This document shows positions 34,911-47,400 of a stretch of 64,000 nucleotides of DNA, piece after piece (within the stretch, counting starts at the first letter, position 1; each line of letters opens with the position of its first letter). A model generated the notes under the pieces. It saw only the letters and a list, made by a program, of their open reading frames with translations. It searched no databases and had not been told where the DNA came from. The position numbers and the translations under genes were made by a program. Location of the stretch: assembly GCA_037501455.1 (NCBI GenBank), contig CM074861.1, positions 96,635,001 to 96,699,000 of the forward strand, given 5' to 3'. The stretch comes from Lantana camara. Its lineage: Eukaryota > Streptophyta > Magnoliopsida > Lamiales > Verbenaceae.

Positions 34911-35074
34911 TAATAGATAACAACAATTGCTTTTCGTCGGTCTTTAGATTAGAAAAAAGTGTTGAGTAGTGATTGATTTCCCTTCCCTGTGGGTACGATC
35001 CTATTGTGCTACTCGTATGTTAGTGTACACTTGCACGATTGGTTTTAACTTAAGTAAAACAATACAACAGTAAT

Positions 35075-37885
35075 AAGGCTCAAAGCACATTCAATCACAC
35101 ACAGTTCAATCACACGGAGAGGGGTTAGTCTCACAGACTGAGTGAGGGGCTACCCACACACGCTACGTACGTATAAGGAGCAAAGCACATTCAATCACAC
35201 ACAATTCGTGAACTCAGGAATAGTTTTTGCACACCAAACTTTACCCGTGATACATACATATAAGGATTCTTATCGAAATAGAACAAAACTTAACGGATTC
35301 ATACGCATCAAACATAGCAAAACATACTTATCATATCTAATCTTGTCAAAACATTACATATCTTAACTCATACTTTAAAAAGATTCATATTTTATCTTAA
35401 TTAAGAGTTTATCCCCGTTTTACAAACTTAGCAGAGCATACAAACATAACTCGGCGGGTACGAGTCCTAAATCCCATCCTGGGCCCCTCAAACAGAACAT
35501 ATCAGACATACCAAATCGAAACAGACATATCAAACAAACCTGCTTTCTCCGGAGATGGAAGGGTTGCGCGACCCTTACCATCCAGACAGTCGAGGGGGGT
35601 GCAAGCTACTCCAAACCCTCAGGACCTCCATCACTCACCAAACCTCCTGGTAAGATCAAAGGGAATCCGAATCAAACTGTGGAGATGTGCACAGGGGTCA
35701 TACCGGCGACCCCATGGCCGTCCCGGATCTCTCTTACCCACAACTCCGAGGCCCATCATACCAAAACATATCACATCAGAGCAAATCATATCATAACCCG
35801 CTACTTATCAAACTTAACATAACATACCTTACCTAGCAACAACTATACTATACATACCTCTCTGTGTCAAGTCGATAACTTATAGCTCTCGGCTCATAAG
35901 AGGTACACGGTTTGAAGCATAGTTAACGTTGCAAAAATAACAAATCATATCGAATTAGAAAAAGCATACATAGGCTTGTACATAGCGTGTCGTACTTGTA
36001 AAGTCTTAGCAAATCATAAACTTACATATTTCGCACATATTTACTTATACTTAAGGTTATAGTTCGCATGCGTAGAAAATGAGCACGTTTCATAGGGTTT
36101 AAGTATAACCTAACCTCACCTTATATCAACGGAACAGGGAAAGAGACGATTGATCCACCTCGAAATCAACACGGCTAACGGAACACCACCCCAGGTGCAC
36201 CTGAACAAACTGAAGGCAAAACACAAAGCTTAGACCCAAAGATGAACCACATAGATGCACGACGCATGCATAGAAACTTAAAAGAGGCAAACACGTAGGC
36301 AGGGTTCATATTCAAAGTCATTCCATACAAAGGAATGCAGTTCATAACTTAACACAATCATAATTCACATGGAGACATGTTTATGTATACAATTAATGCA
36401 TATCACAAAGTGGAGGTACATAACAAGGTGCATATGTGCTTCGTGCAACCAATTCACATTAATTACGTAACATAAAATACATATAAGAACAAATACATAC
36501 ACATACATAAGTTTATAACAAGTTAGGAATGAGTTCGGAGGTAAAAAGGTGCAAGAAAAGCGGAAGAAAAGTATAAGAAATGGTTCCGACCAAAAACGGG
36601 CAAAAGCTGGAAATTTTCCGAAACGGACAAGCTGTAGGAAAATGATCATAACTTGAGTTTGGGAATTAATTTTTGTTTCTTGGAAATGAAACTAAACACA
36701 AATATCTTTCCAATGGTAGGTGGCTCGAATCGTGCTTCAAAGCGAGGCGAAAATGGCGTAGGTTTGAAGTTGGACTATTGCAGAATTCGGCGAAGTGGCG
36801 ACACAAATTTAAAATGATTATATCTCCCAAACCACAACGAATTTTGATGTGAATCCACTTCGAGAATGTTCTACACTCAAAAAGGTTTCTATAATCCTAA
36901 ATTCAAGCAAAACGGAGCACAAACGAAGTCTGCACGGCCGTACAGAAATTGGCCTGAAAAGCTACACGTCCATGTGCAGAAGCGGAATTTTCCACCTCGA
37001 GAGTTATGCACGGCCGTGTGAGCAATGAACTGAAGTTTTGCACGGCCGTGCGGGGTCATCTTCTCCGAAAAAAGAGAGCAGAAAAGCAGGGGATCAACGG
37101 GGGTGGATCCCAAACCACCCCAAACCACATTCCAATCAACTAATACACCAAAAACACCCAAATTCAAGGTATATCACATATATATATCACATTAGAGCAA
37201 AAATTGGACTTTGAAATAAGCCCGAGCACCCAAACACGAAGCCTGCACTATTCATCATCTTCCCTAAAGCTCAAGAAATCGAGTAATAAAACAATATTCA
37301 ATCGGGTAGAATCAAACCACGTAAAGAGAGGATCACATCGCTTACCTTGGATCGTTGATTGGGCGAACGGGGTCGAAGTTCTTGAGCTCGAAAGGGTAGG
37401 GAGGCTGTTTTCTCTCTTTTCTTCTTCTTCTCCCTCTCTTCTTCTTATGGACTGATGTAAATGAGGGAAAGAAAAGAGATCCGGTCCTTTTTCTTGGGCC
37501 AAGAAACGGGTCGGGCAAATCGGGTAGGGTTAAACGGTATCCGGTCCATTCAGATCGAATGATAAAATGGATGGGCGATCAAAAGGCTTTAGAAAGTAAA
37601 AGGTTAATTCATTGAATCCGAATCATCCAAACGAACTCAATGACAAGGTTGGAATTCGAATTCAAATTCTCGAGCTCACGGTAGCCACGAAGGCTAAAAA
37701 CACGCTAATTATAATTAGGTCCCTAGTTCGCAAATATTGGACGATTGAGTCCAAGTACATTTAATTAAATTCTAATACGCACATACTTAAATTAAAATAC
37801 AAATCGACACGTAAGTCATAAAAAAAACAAAATTAAACTCTCTCGTGACGTCATACCTGGATTGCAACAAACACGGGGTGTCACA
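35075..37885 (-). mobile_element. Chromovirus-type gypsy LTR, 3'-truncated
   Basis: On the minus strand it opens TGTGACACCCCGTG, the usual start of chromovirus LTRs. It later contains 'tagcccctcactcagtctg', matching the layout of the solo LTR at 55766-57605 ('cccctcactcagtcttcc'). The expected terminal 400 bases or so are missing at the 35-kb end. No coding domains. A 35-bp block is repeated at 35075 and 35174. Confidence 0.6.
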
Positions 37886-38272
37886 TATCACGCACGTATC
37901 AGCAATACACTTTGCACCCCATGAAACAAGGTGGTCCTTCTTAAGGCCGTGATCACACGAGCAAGCCTCGAACGAGTCAAGTCGACACTCCCACTGTCTT
38001 TAGGACTCATCGGCTTGGAGTGATTTCTAATAATGACTTATGTGATATAGGGCTCGTCTCATGAACCGCTTCACCTAAATGGTTGAGTCCTATAAGTTAT
38101 ATTGATTAGGGGAGTTCTTATACATGCACAGTTAAAGTAATCATACAATTAGTCAAGAACATACAAAGAAGTGTTGCCAAAGTTTGTTTATTATTCAAAA
38201 ATTGTCTGTGATTTACAAATGGAAAGTACTAAAGCGGATATACAATCGGCTTTAAGGGCACTATTCCTAACA
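37886..38272 (-). repeat. Detached 5' LTR start of the Angela-like element
   Basis: Matches 27918-28231 of the 3' LTR with scattered differences. It opens on the minus strand TGTTAGGAATAGTGCCC. It is cut off by the chromovirus LTR at 37885. Confidence 0.8.
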
Positions 38273-38519
38273 GGAAAAACCATCGAAATTGGTCAGCCTA
38301 CACTTCAGCTACAAAACCCCTCCCAATCGATTAGCTTCAGCTCGAAATTCAGCTAAAGATTCCGGATTTGCCTCAGATTATTGCGATGGTAGTCGGATTT
38401 CAATAGAGTTTAGCACCACTAGCTTCGATGCGGGAAGTTTGCTCACAAATTGCCTTCTCAATATAGAAATGTAGAAATGTTAGGTTTTTGGATTTTCAGA
38501 CAACGAAGTTCTGAGTTGT

Positions 38520-39313
38520 GAAGGCTTATGTGGAACGTTTTATTAACAATTCCGACAGACATAAATTGTGGAGATACTATTGGAAATAGAAATACACCGA
38601 CGGATAACCAACAGCCAAAGGCCATCGGTAAATTAATAAGTAATTGAATTGAACATACAGACGGCAAACCGACTGTACACGACCAAGTGCTAAATGCGTG
38701 AATGGTGTTTAAAAGTTCTAACGAAAAATACCCATTGAAAAATCCCGTCGGTAGCAGTATGGACTGAACAAACCACCGAAATATCGACAGAAGGCATCCG
38801 TTGGTATTTTCTCTTCAAAATTGATAACATTACCGACGGATAATGTCCGTCGGTTACCCGTTGAAATTTACCTTTTTCACAAGGTTCCGATGGGATTCTA
38901 ACGAACACAATCCCGTTGGTTTGGTCCAGCTTTTTTGTGACAATTCCAACGAAAGAACCCCGTTAGTTGTCTGTTGGTATTTGTCTGGACAATAACATCC
39001 TGACGAAAATCCAATGGCTCTCCGATGTACGAATTCCATCGGAGTGTTGGTGTGAATCTTCCGCCAAATGTACCAATGGATTACCGACGGAGGTACCAAT
39101 GGAATTTTGCCCAGTTTTTTTTCAGAAACCCGCCACAACTTTCCGACGAAACAGCGACGGACTTACGACGACCTCTCAATTGGAAGTTGTTTTCATAATC
39201 TAAGGTCCTCGCCGTTGGTTTTCTGTTCGTTGTCCGTCGAAATTTCCGACGGAACACCGACGGGCAATCCCATCAGAAATTTTCCATCAGGATTCGGGTG
39301 ATTTCTTGTAGTG
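38520..39313. mobile_element. CACTA terminus with subterminal repeats
   Basis: Ends '...gatttcttgtagtg' at 39313, the complement of CACTACAAGAAAT, a plant CACTA terminal repeat. The preceding 800 bases are full of 'ccgacgga'/'ccgtcggt' words in both orientations, as in CACTA subterminal arrays. The opposite end is not visible and the left limit is approximate. No transposase. Confidence 0.7.
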
Positions 39314-39320
39314 TAAGAAA

Positions 39321-39458
39321 AAAGATAAAGAAATAATTTGATGTTTGAAGATCAACCATTCCTTTTTTTTTTGTGAGATTCCATCGATCTTCAAGAACTT
39401 TGAAGATTGAGATATCGAACGGTTGATCTTCAAACATCAAATTATTTCTTTTATCTTT
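39321..39458. repeat. Imperfect hairpin, 38-bp arms
   Basis: Arm 39321-39358 ('aaagataaagaaataatttg' onward) is the inverse of 39420-39458 with one indel. A smaller hairpin ('atcttcaagaactttgaagat') sits in the loop. It starts eight bases after the CACTA end. Confidence 0.85.
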
Positions 39459-40135
39459 TTTTTTTAATCGTGGTTCTAGAAGATGAGAAGACGCAGGCGA
39501 GAAAACGGAGATGCAGGCGAGAAGTGATGGTGACGACTAGTAGAAGCCGATTTCTGTGTTTCATCGTTCAAGGAGAGAATGCAAGAATGATAAGATTTGA
39601 AGAAAATAGAGTTTAATATGAGTGAGAGATTTGAGATTTGAAATCATGGCTTATTTTTTTAAGATAATATAGTAGGAAAAATAAATAAAAAAATTTAAAG
39701 TTGCCACGTCAGATAATAAAAAAAAGAAAAAGAAACTGAGGTTATATCCCTAAAAAAAAGTCTTTCGCGTCCCTTGCGCTCAAATTATCTCAGAAACTTG
39801 CATGATTGATTGTTTTTTTATAGTGTCTCACATTCTTCTGACCCTAATAGAATGTTGCCCAAGCATCGACAATTTCAAGCGTTCCTTGATAATGCCTTGG
39901 TATATGAGTAAATATTAATCGCGATGGTGAGAGTTTTCAATAATCGCAATTTTTTCTCCGTCAATCAATACTATTATCCACACATACAATTAATTGGATT
40001 GTCAACTGTTATAAAACCTAGACTACGTACAATTAATTTTTCCGTCTGATTGATAAAAATATTACTTGCTAATTGTTATCTGCATTTTAATCTGATTCTA
40101 ATGTTTAATGATAAATATTTTTAGAGTTATTTACA
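39459..40135. other. Intergenic DNA, no gene seen
   Basis: AT-rich with no recognisable domain. The short ORF around 39500-39616 has low-complexity basic composition. Confidence 0.4.
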
Positions 40136-40669
40136 CCATAACCCCTGTGTTAAATGAACTGGGCCAAAAAAAACTGTGTGTTACAAAAATTAACACAGGG
40201 AACCCTGTGTTTTCAAAATATTTGCATGACGAACCCTGAAAATTTCTAGTATTGGTAGAACACTAATTTTCTCTATTTATTGGATGCGAAATAAATAATT
40301 TAACCTTTTATATTATGATGTAGATCATTTCACATCTCTCTATATACAATTTTTTACTTGTTTATATGGTTCTTCATGCAATTTTTATTTTGTACAGGGT
40401 TTCGGTGCATATAAAAAAAAGGGGTTTCGGTGCATATAAAAAAATATTGAACAATATAGACAGATTTAAGATGATGTATATCAAAATATAAACGGGTAAA
40501 TTAGTTATTTCGCATCCAATGAATAGAGAAAATTAGTGTTCTACCAACACCAGAAATTTTCAGGGTTCGACATGCAAATATTTTGAAAATACAGGATTTT
40601 CTATGTTAATTTTTGTAATACAGGGTTTTTGTCCATTTCACCTAACACAGGGGGTATAATGTAAATAAC
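40136..40669. mobile_element. MITE with long inverted arms
   Basis: The ends GTTATTTACACCATAACCCC and its near-complement at 40650-40669 bound arms of about 170 bp. 'cgaaccctgaaaatttctag', 'cagggttcgacatgcaaata' and 'gaatagagaaaattagtgtt' pair across the centre. No clean target duplication was found. Non-coding. Confidence 0.75.
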
Positions 40670-41327
40670 TATATATTTTTATATACTTGCATGTAATATT
40701 TCATGACAACTTATATTTGTATTTTCACTAATTTCCCTATTATCTTGTAAGAAATTTGTCCCTTCGTAACCAATTGAACTACGCTCTGTGGATAATTTCT
40801 CTATTATCCTACGGTAAATTATCAAGAGTTACGTTTGATGTCCGGTCTATTCAGGCATGGTGATTTTTGTATTCTGAAGTGAATATCTGGCAATAATATG
40901 AAACTGATTCAACCAAATTAATATAACAAAAAATTAACGAATATTTTACTCTTTCTCTTGTGTAATTTCTTAGGAGCGTTGTCATTCGTTAGTAAGGGTA
41001 ACCCTAATTTGAACCCGATTCTATCAAATTGGTATAATAAGGGGATAAGTGTTTTAAACTTGTGTTGCAATTTGATGAAAAAAAAAATTAAAAGTAATGA
41101 TCAATCAAGTAATAAATATAATAATAAAAAAAACAAATATAATATAATTGATTGGGTTTGGGGATCGACTTGGTCAAACGCACTAAAATTTTCCGGCAAA
41201 AAATATTTATTTCCAATAGGATAGCTAGCAAAAAAAAAATAAATAAAAATTCTAGCCAACAATGAAGATACTGATTCTTTTTGCCATACATATATGTAAA
41301 TCGTCCCAGAAAGGCACCGTACTAATA
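40670..41327. other. Upstream region of the membrane-protein gene
   Basis: AT-rich with no repeat recognised. Contains the presumed promoter and 5' UTR of the gene starting at 41328. Confidence 0.35.
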
Positions 41328-41921
41328 ATGGTTGATGATCACCATAACAACATGGAAGAAAGATACAAGAAGCTCAAAAAGCTCATCGGAGAACAAGAGA
41401 ATCGCATTCACAACCTTCAAACCAGCGCCTTTCAATTGGCCAACTATTACTTCGTCTTCCAGGGCATAGTTTTAGCAGCTGTTTCCAACGTCACCTCTCT
41501 CACCTGCTCCGACGCCTGGTTCATCTTCACTCCCTCTCTCATCGCTGCAACTCTAAATCTCTTTGCTCTCTTCTCCATCTGCTCAAAGTACACTCGCGCC
41601 ATGGGTTTGTACGACCAAACCTGGTCCGAATACAACAGTTTGCTCTTAAGAAGGAATCGTGAAGATCATAAAGGTGATGATGGTGACGACGACGACGGTG
41701 GTGGTCAGAGATCGGATACGTTCTCGAGGTATAGAAGGTATGTGGTTTTAGGTTTGTGCATGGTGTTGTTTTTAGGGTTTGCAGGGGTGACACTGTCTGG
41801 ACCGTGGAGCGTGATGTGCAAGCACGATCGCAGAAGGAAGACTGGCTATGGTGATATGGATGATTGCTTCAAGCTCTGCAATGGCTCCAGATGCATGGCT
41901 TTCTGCCCATATACCTCTTAG
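41328..41921 (+). CDS. Plant coiled-coil membrane protein, paralogue A
   Basis: 197 residues from the ATG at 41328; an in-frame ATG at 41262 would add 22 residues without homology to the paralogue. A charged helix (10-33, YKKLKKLIGEQENRIHNLQ) precedes TM1 (37-57, LANYYFVFQGIVLAAV), a Cys-containing loop, TM2 (64-85), a cytosolic loop with an acidic run (DDGDDDDGGG) and TM3 (138-158). The Cys-rich tail has CFKLCNGSRCMAFC. It shares the layout and many residues with the gene at 51135. It appears to be an uncharacterised small plant membrane-protein family, and function is unknown. Single exon. Confidence 0.75.
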   Translation: MVDDHHNNMEERYKKLKKLIGEQENRIHNLQTSAFQLANYYFVFQGIVLAAVSNVTSLTCSDAWFIFTPSLIAATLNLFALFSICSKYTRAMGLYDQTWSEYNSLLLRRNREDHKGDDGDDDDGGGQRSDTFSRYRRYVVLGLCMVLFLGFAGVTLSGPWSVMCKHDRRRKTGYGDMDDCFKLCNGSRCMAFCPYTS

Positions 41922-42203
41922 TTTACGTTGATAGCCGGTTTTCCTCTTTCTTTCAGCAATTTTTGAAACTTTGGAATGTACGTAAATTCACTTCTGTAAA
42001 TGTAAAATTATGTGTTTGGATACTTGGTTAAAAATCACTATCCATTTTACACTTATAGAAATTGAAAACTACGAATATTTTTCTAATTTTTGGTACGTAC
42101 AAACGAGGATCAATATCTTAAAAGGCTGCATATGATTGATTTGTAATGGTTCGCGCATCAATATATATCTTAGAAATTAAAGCTGCATGTCCCTTAAATT
42201 TTG

Positions 42204-42609
42204 AGGTTATTTATATTTGACTAACTTGCATTCAAATCTAATTACAACACAATTCATCTAAATTAAAAAATTACATTTTAGTCTCTATAAATCTTGTTTG
42301 GTCCGAGATCTCTAATGGAATTTGTAAAAGTGCATTTATACCCCTGACGATTGTATAAGTGTTACGTTGAATAGATGACCAAACTTACAAAACCATCCCT
42401 AAAATTTACAAATATAAACAAAACAATTAACCCTACAAATTATGAATTTAACAACAAATTATAAGTATTTTAGGAATGACAAAAGAGAATCCTAACGGAC
42501 TTCAGGGACCACAAACGGTTCTAAAAAAATTAGAAACTAAAATGTATTTTTTTAATTTAAATGAATTACATTGTAATTAGACCTAAATATAGGATAGTTT
42601 AATTATTTC
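42204..42609. mobile_element. MULE-type MITE, 406 bp, decayed
   Basis: Inverted arms around 42238-42290 and 42530-42580 ('ctaattacaacacaattc', 'aaaatgtatttttttaattt') are flanked by 9-bp near-duplicates taaattttg (42195-42203) and taaatttta (42610-42618). Its outer wording resembles the MITEs at 34567 and 50386. Confidence 0.65.
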
Positions 42610-42618
42610 TAAATTTTA

Positions 42619-43613
42619 TAAATGTGCATGGTTTTATAGTGTGCTTCCATAAAGTTCTGCAATTAGAAAGAAAAAAAGAACAAAAAAGTATTTAGTTTGG
42701 TTTTCTTATTTAAATGTGAATAAATAAATTAACCGTATCAACTAATGTGAATTATTATTATTATTATTATTATCAGTGGCGGCGGCGGCCATGAAATTGC
42801 CAAAAAGAAGACTCATAATGAGCTTAAAAATAAATAAGAAAATTGGGAAAAAAAAACGTAAAGTTGAGATATTATCATCTTCTCAGTTGTTGTTTAGGCA
42901 CACTAATCCGTCTAATTTCTATTTTTACCCTATAGTTGAGGGGGAAAAAAATGATAATTACAAGATAAATCTATTTCGAATTATAATCTCACCAGAAATT
43001 AGCATGTACAATACATGAAACCTAAAGATTGGATAAGTGACACCCAAATGCGCATTTTAATCATCACCACCGCGCTGCCGCCAATAACACACGCCACCAC
43101 CGTCTTCTTACAGTCTTACCACCGGCCACAACCGCCAAAGGCACCAAATCCTACACACATATCCCCTCAAATTGCACCACCACTGCTACACACACATACG
43201 AAGTTACTCCACCATCATCAACGTCGTCATGACGTACAATCACCGCCTCCACGCCACCACCGCGGACACAACCAATCGCCCAACACATTTCACAAATATG
43301 ATGACAGCATTATGACTCACCGTTTATCACAAAATATTTGTCCAGACTTCAACTCAAGTTACAGTTAATTTAATTAGTCTTCGTCTTCCATAATTAAACA
43401 ACGTGACGGCAATGGAGGCGTGGGCTATGATGAAATTTTATTTCTTTAATTAAAAGTCAACTAATTAATCTGTCACATTTACATTGTTATACAGTGACCA
43501 CCATGGAACATTCCAATTCAATTTTTAATGGCGTTTACTATATTCTACCTACCTGTCTAGCTAGGTGACGTTTCTTGCTTGAGCAGCTCATTAAGCATCC
43601 GGTGGCCTGCTAT
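42619..43613. other. Intergenic DNA between paralogue A and the MULE
   Basis: Contains a short (ATT)n run near 42755 and a proline/histidine-rich open frame at 43015-43368 that looks like low-complexity sequence. Nothing else is recognised. Confidence 0.4.
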
Positions 43614-43622
43614 TAAGATAAT

Positions 43623-43846
43623 GGGAAAAATGCAAAATCGGGACAGTAACTGACCCCTACTAGCAATTTCAGGACACCAACTTCTCCGGCGACAAAAGTG
43701 TCCAATAACTCCAAAAATGTGTCAATTTCGGGACAATGGTCGCCGGAGTTTGCTGACGAGGCACCGGAATGCTGATATGGCATCTACAGTGTCCACGTGG
43801 CTGCTGACTCATTTCAAAGCTGATGAACCTTATTCCATATCAGATG
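43623..43846 (+). repeat. Left TIR of the MULE
   Basis: Starts GGGAAAAATGCAAAATCGGG. Contains the palindromic G-box CCACGTGG at 43793-43800, which the right TIR shares. A second CCACGTGG lies just inside at about 43864. Confidence 0.95.
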
Positions 43847-44458
43847 GCTTTTTAAATCTTAATTCCACGTGGGACACAATGCGGATGGGCCCCACCTTTT
43901 ATGTAACTCAAGTTTGAAAAAGAAGAGTACATGAGAAGCTTCCACCGTTTCATTTCCCGATACCAGCATTGAAGATCGCGTTGTACTGTACTTGGCCAAA
44001 AAAACTCCATTTCGAAATCTGAAGAAAAATCCCTCGTATTTGCAGCAATTTTTCCCTGATATTGAAAGTTTGGGTGAGTAAGGAGGTATTGAAGACAAAA
44101 ACGCGATTTGTTGGTTGAAGAAGATCTTCTGCCTTCTGTAACGGTGAGGGTGCGTAAGAAAGGGCTTGAGCGCTTACCTCCGCCCGTATACCGTAAGTAT
44201 TATGCTTTGTCTGAGAATGTTGGGTGTTTGAATACTGCATGGGGTAGGGTTCAAAGAAAGTTGATTCCTTTTGTCTGTTTATGTCTGTTGAGTTGTTGTA
44301 TTATATAGATGTTGCCTTTTTTTTATTAAGTTGATGGTCCCATGGTTGTATGCATTGTCTCCTTATTTAACAATGGTACTTTGGTTGTTGTGAACAATAA
44401 AGAACGAAAAATGCCAAAAATTTGAATCTTTTGTTGCTTCTTTTTATAATTTTTTCAG

Positions 44459-47400
44459 ATCCACAGTCAACTGCACTGACATTGGCTATTTATTATGGGG
44501 GAAAGGCTGTGTTGAACGCATACGAGGGTGGGAAAGTTAGGAAGTTAGATTATGTGGACCTTGGTAAACTGAACTTCGATCAGATTGGAGAGTATTTGCA
44601 GGACTTGGTTTCTTGTGATAATGTGAGTAGGTTTTATACTGCAGTACCGGGCGGCGGGGGGGGGGGGGGGGGGGGTTAAGTTATTATTGTCAAATAATGA
44701 GTTGCAGAAATATGGAAAACAATATATAAAAAATGGTAGAGAGTATCCAATTTTACTGGACACTATTTTACCTGAAGCTTCAGAGGATGTGGGTGGGGAG
44801 GGACCTAAGGAAACAGAAGAAAAAGAGGTTTCTAATGCAGTTGAAGATAATTTGAATGTGGATAATGAGATTGAACATGATGTAGCCGGGGGTGAGAAGT
44901 TAGTGGATACAGGGATAAGGGAGTCCAGTGTGGAATTCCTTAGTAGGGCAGAACCTACTAAAGAATGGTTAGATGAGTATACTAGAAGATACCCTGGAGT
45001 AAATGGTCAGTCATTTGTGAATAACCCTGAATGTGCAGATGTGATAGATGATTTTTCTGACTCTGGGGTTGAGGGTTCTGATGAATCTGATACAGATTTC
45101 TCTGAGGGTCATGAGGTAAGTCCTTCTGATGATGATATGCTATTTGACAGTAATGTTGTGGATGATGTTGAACCTACCTTTGTTGTGGAGAAAGATCTGT
45201 TAGTGGATGATGTAGTGTTTATGAATTTTGATGTGGGCTATGAATCTGAAAATGACTCTGACTTTGTTCCTAATGTTGACCATGATAGTTCAATGGATAA
45301 TACTGACTTTGATGACAATGTTAGTGATAGTGCTGAGGTAGGAGTTAATTTCAATGAAGATGATAATGAATCAGAAGAACAGAGTTTTTTCATGGAAGAT
45401 GTAGTTGGCAAAGAGAAAGATGATCTTGATATGCGTAGGGTTTCTGATGATGAGGCTCAGTCTGATATGTTTCCTCCCTTCAATATGGCTAACATATATG
45501 ATCCTACTTTTTACATTGGCCAAACTTTTGTAGATAAAAGCACTTTCAAGAAAGCTGTGCAGTCATATGCTATTAAAATAAGAAGATCACTGCATTGTAT
45601 TAAAAGTTGTGCTGAAAGAGTGTATGCAAGATGTAGGAACAAGGCTTGTTCTTTCAAATTGAATGCAATTAGATACCCCGATGAGGAGAATTTATTTGTT
45701 TTAAGAGAGATGAATTTGGAACATGTGTGTGATGAATCTTATACTGTGAAGAATGTAAAAACACAATGGCTTGCTGAAAGATATATTGCACAGTTCAAGA
45801 GTGATCCCAAGAGAAATGTGCTAGGATGGAGAATAGATACCCGGAAAGCACTTTCTGTGGATATTTCTGTAGCACAAGCCTATAGGGCAAAGAGAAAAGC
45901 TATTGAGACCTTAGAGGGTGATCCTGATTACCAATACACCAAGCTTTGGGACTATGCAAATGAACTTAGGAAGACAAATCCTGGGTCAACCATTGTACTA
46001 GGTACTGATGACACTGGTGGTGAACTTAGATTTTCTAACTTCTATGCATGTTTCCAAGCTATGAAATCTGGGTTTAAAAGTTGTAGACCTATAGTAGGTG
46101 TAGATGGTTGTCACCTAAAGGGACCTCATGGTGGGGTGTTGTTGACTGCTGTGGGTGTTGATCCAAACAACAGTATTTTCCCCTTATCATACACAGTTGT
46201 TAATGCTGAGAACAAGGAGAATTGGTGCTGGTTCTTCCATCTGATAAAAAATGATCTTGAAATGGGCAATGGTTCTGGATTTACATTTATCAGTAACAAA
46301 CAGAAAGGGTTAATACATGCTTTACCAGAGGTATTTCCTGCAGCAGAGGTTAGGTTTTGTGTTAGGCACCTGATTCTGAACTTGAATACTGCTGGCCACA
46401 AGGGTTTTGATTTGAAGAATGCTGTGTATAAGGCAGCCAATGCAACCACTGTAGGTGAATTCAGAACTGCAATGAGCAAGATGAGAGCGAAACATCCTGG
46501 AGCATTCGAGTGGTTTAAAGACAAGCATCCATCACAGTGGTCTAAAAGCCACTTCTTGGACATCTGTAAGTGTGATATGATTCTGAACAATTCTTGCGAA
46601 TCCTTCAACAGCTCCATACTGCCAGCTAGGGAGAAACCTATCCTCACAATGTTAGAGTGGATCAGGGAGTACTTAATGAAATTGCTCCAGAAATGCAGAG
46701 AGGAGTTTGAAAAATGGGAAGGTCAGTGTTTACATGTACTGAATTTCTGTTATTGAACCATATTACATTGTTTGCTAACACTGTTTTAATTGTAGGCATA
46801 CTGTGTCCAAGGATTGCTGACATTATTGTGCAGAATGGGAAAAAGGTGGGTGGGTGTTGGCCTACTAAGGCTTCCAGATATCATTACCAAGTTCAGACAA
46901 TGGATGGTTGCCAATATGTAGTAAATTTGGATGAAAAGACCTGTTCATGTAGGGAATGGCAACTAACAGGCATCCCTTGTACCCATGCTTTATCTGCCAT
47001 ATACAATGAAAAGCAAAATGCACTTGAGATGGTTGATGAGTACTACAGACTTGCAACATTTAGGGAAGCATATCAGGGAGTTATATTCCCCATCAGTGGA
47101 CATGATGTTTGGGGCAAGACAATGTTCATTCCACCCTTGCCTCCAAACTTTGGGAGAAAGCCTGGCAGGCCCAAAAAACTGAGGAGGAGAGGTATAGATG
47201 AGAAGGAAGGTAACTCAAAGAACAAGAAAAAGGCTTCTTCAACCAAAAAATTGAGAAGGTTCCAAACCAAGATACACTGTAGACATTGTGATGGTGAAGG
47301 TCACAATGCACTATTTTGTCCAGAACTACCTGAAAGTGCACAAAGGATCAGAGACAACTTGTTTGAGAAATCTAGACAGGTAACATTATACTTTTCTACA

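Larger units (their letters stand above)
33266..35069 (+). mobile_element. Athila-like gypsy solo LTR (with nested MITE)
   Basis: The interior wording (the 'atgagtagctaattctctagggctagggg' neighbourhood, and the terminal 'tttcccttccctgtgggtac' block) is typical of Athila-type LTR ends. The sequence ends in 'aatacaaca' and GTAAT occurs on both sides (33261-33265 and 35070-35074), a possible target duplication. The start is TATT rather than TG, so the left border is less sure. No internal domains follow. The element contains palindromic repeats (33426-33637) and a MULE MITE (34567-34910). Confidence 0.55.
26360..38272 (-). mobile_element. Angela-like copia element, nested and broken
   Basis: Minus-strand copia element. 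Its 3' LTR is 26360-28231 and its coding remnants are 28248-32160, with a leader to about 33265. A 5' LTR start lies at 38272-37886, opening with the same 'ttaggaatagtgccc' words. Between leader and LTR start lie two foreign gypsy-type LTRs (33266-35069 and 35075-37885). The end of the 5' LTR and the primer site are missing, so a deletion accompanied the nesting. The flanks are agaaa (26355-26359) and ggaaa (38273-38277), a possible one-mismatch target duplication. Lineage is inferred from reverse-transcriptase wording and long LTRs. Confidence 0.75.

Noticed and set aside
35599..35796. 65-codon ORF with RPHGRPGSLL
   Set aside because: Lies in the chromovirus-type LTR, opposite to its orientation, with no domain.
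43015..43368. 117-codon ORF rich in His, Pro and Thr
   Set aside because: Low-complexity composition with no domain, start context or splice evidence; likely chance.
46126..46647. 173-codon minus ORF
   Set aside because: Antisense shadow of the MULE transposase catalytic domain.
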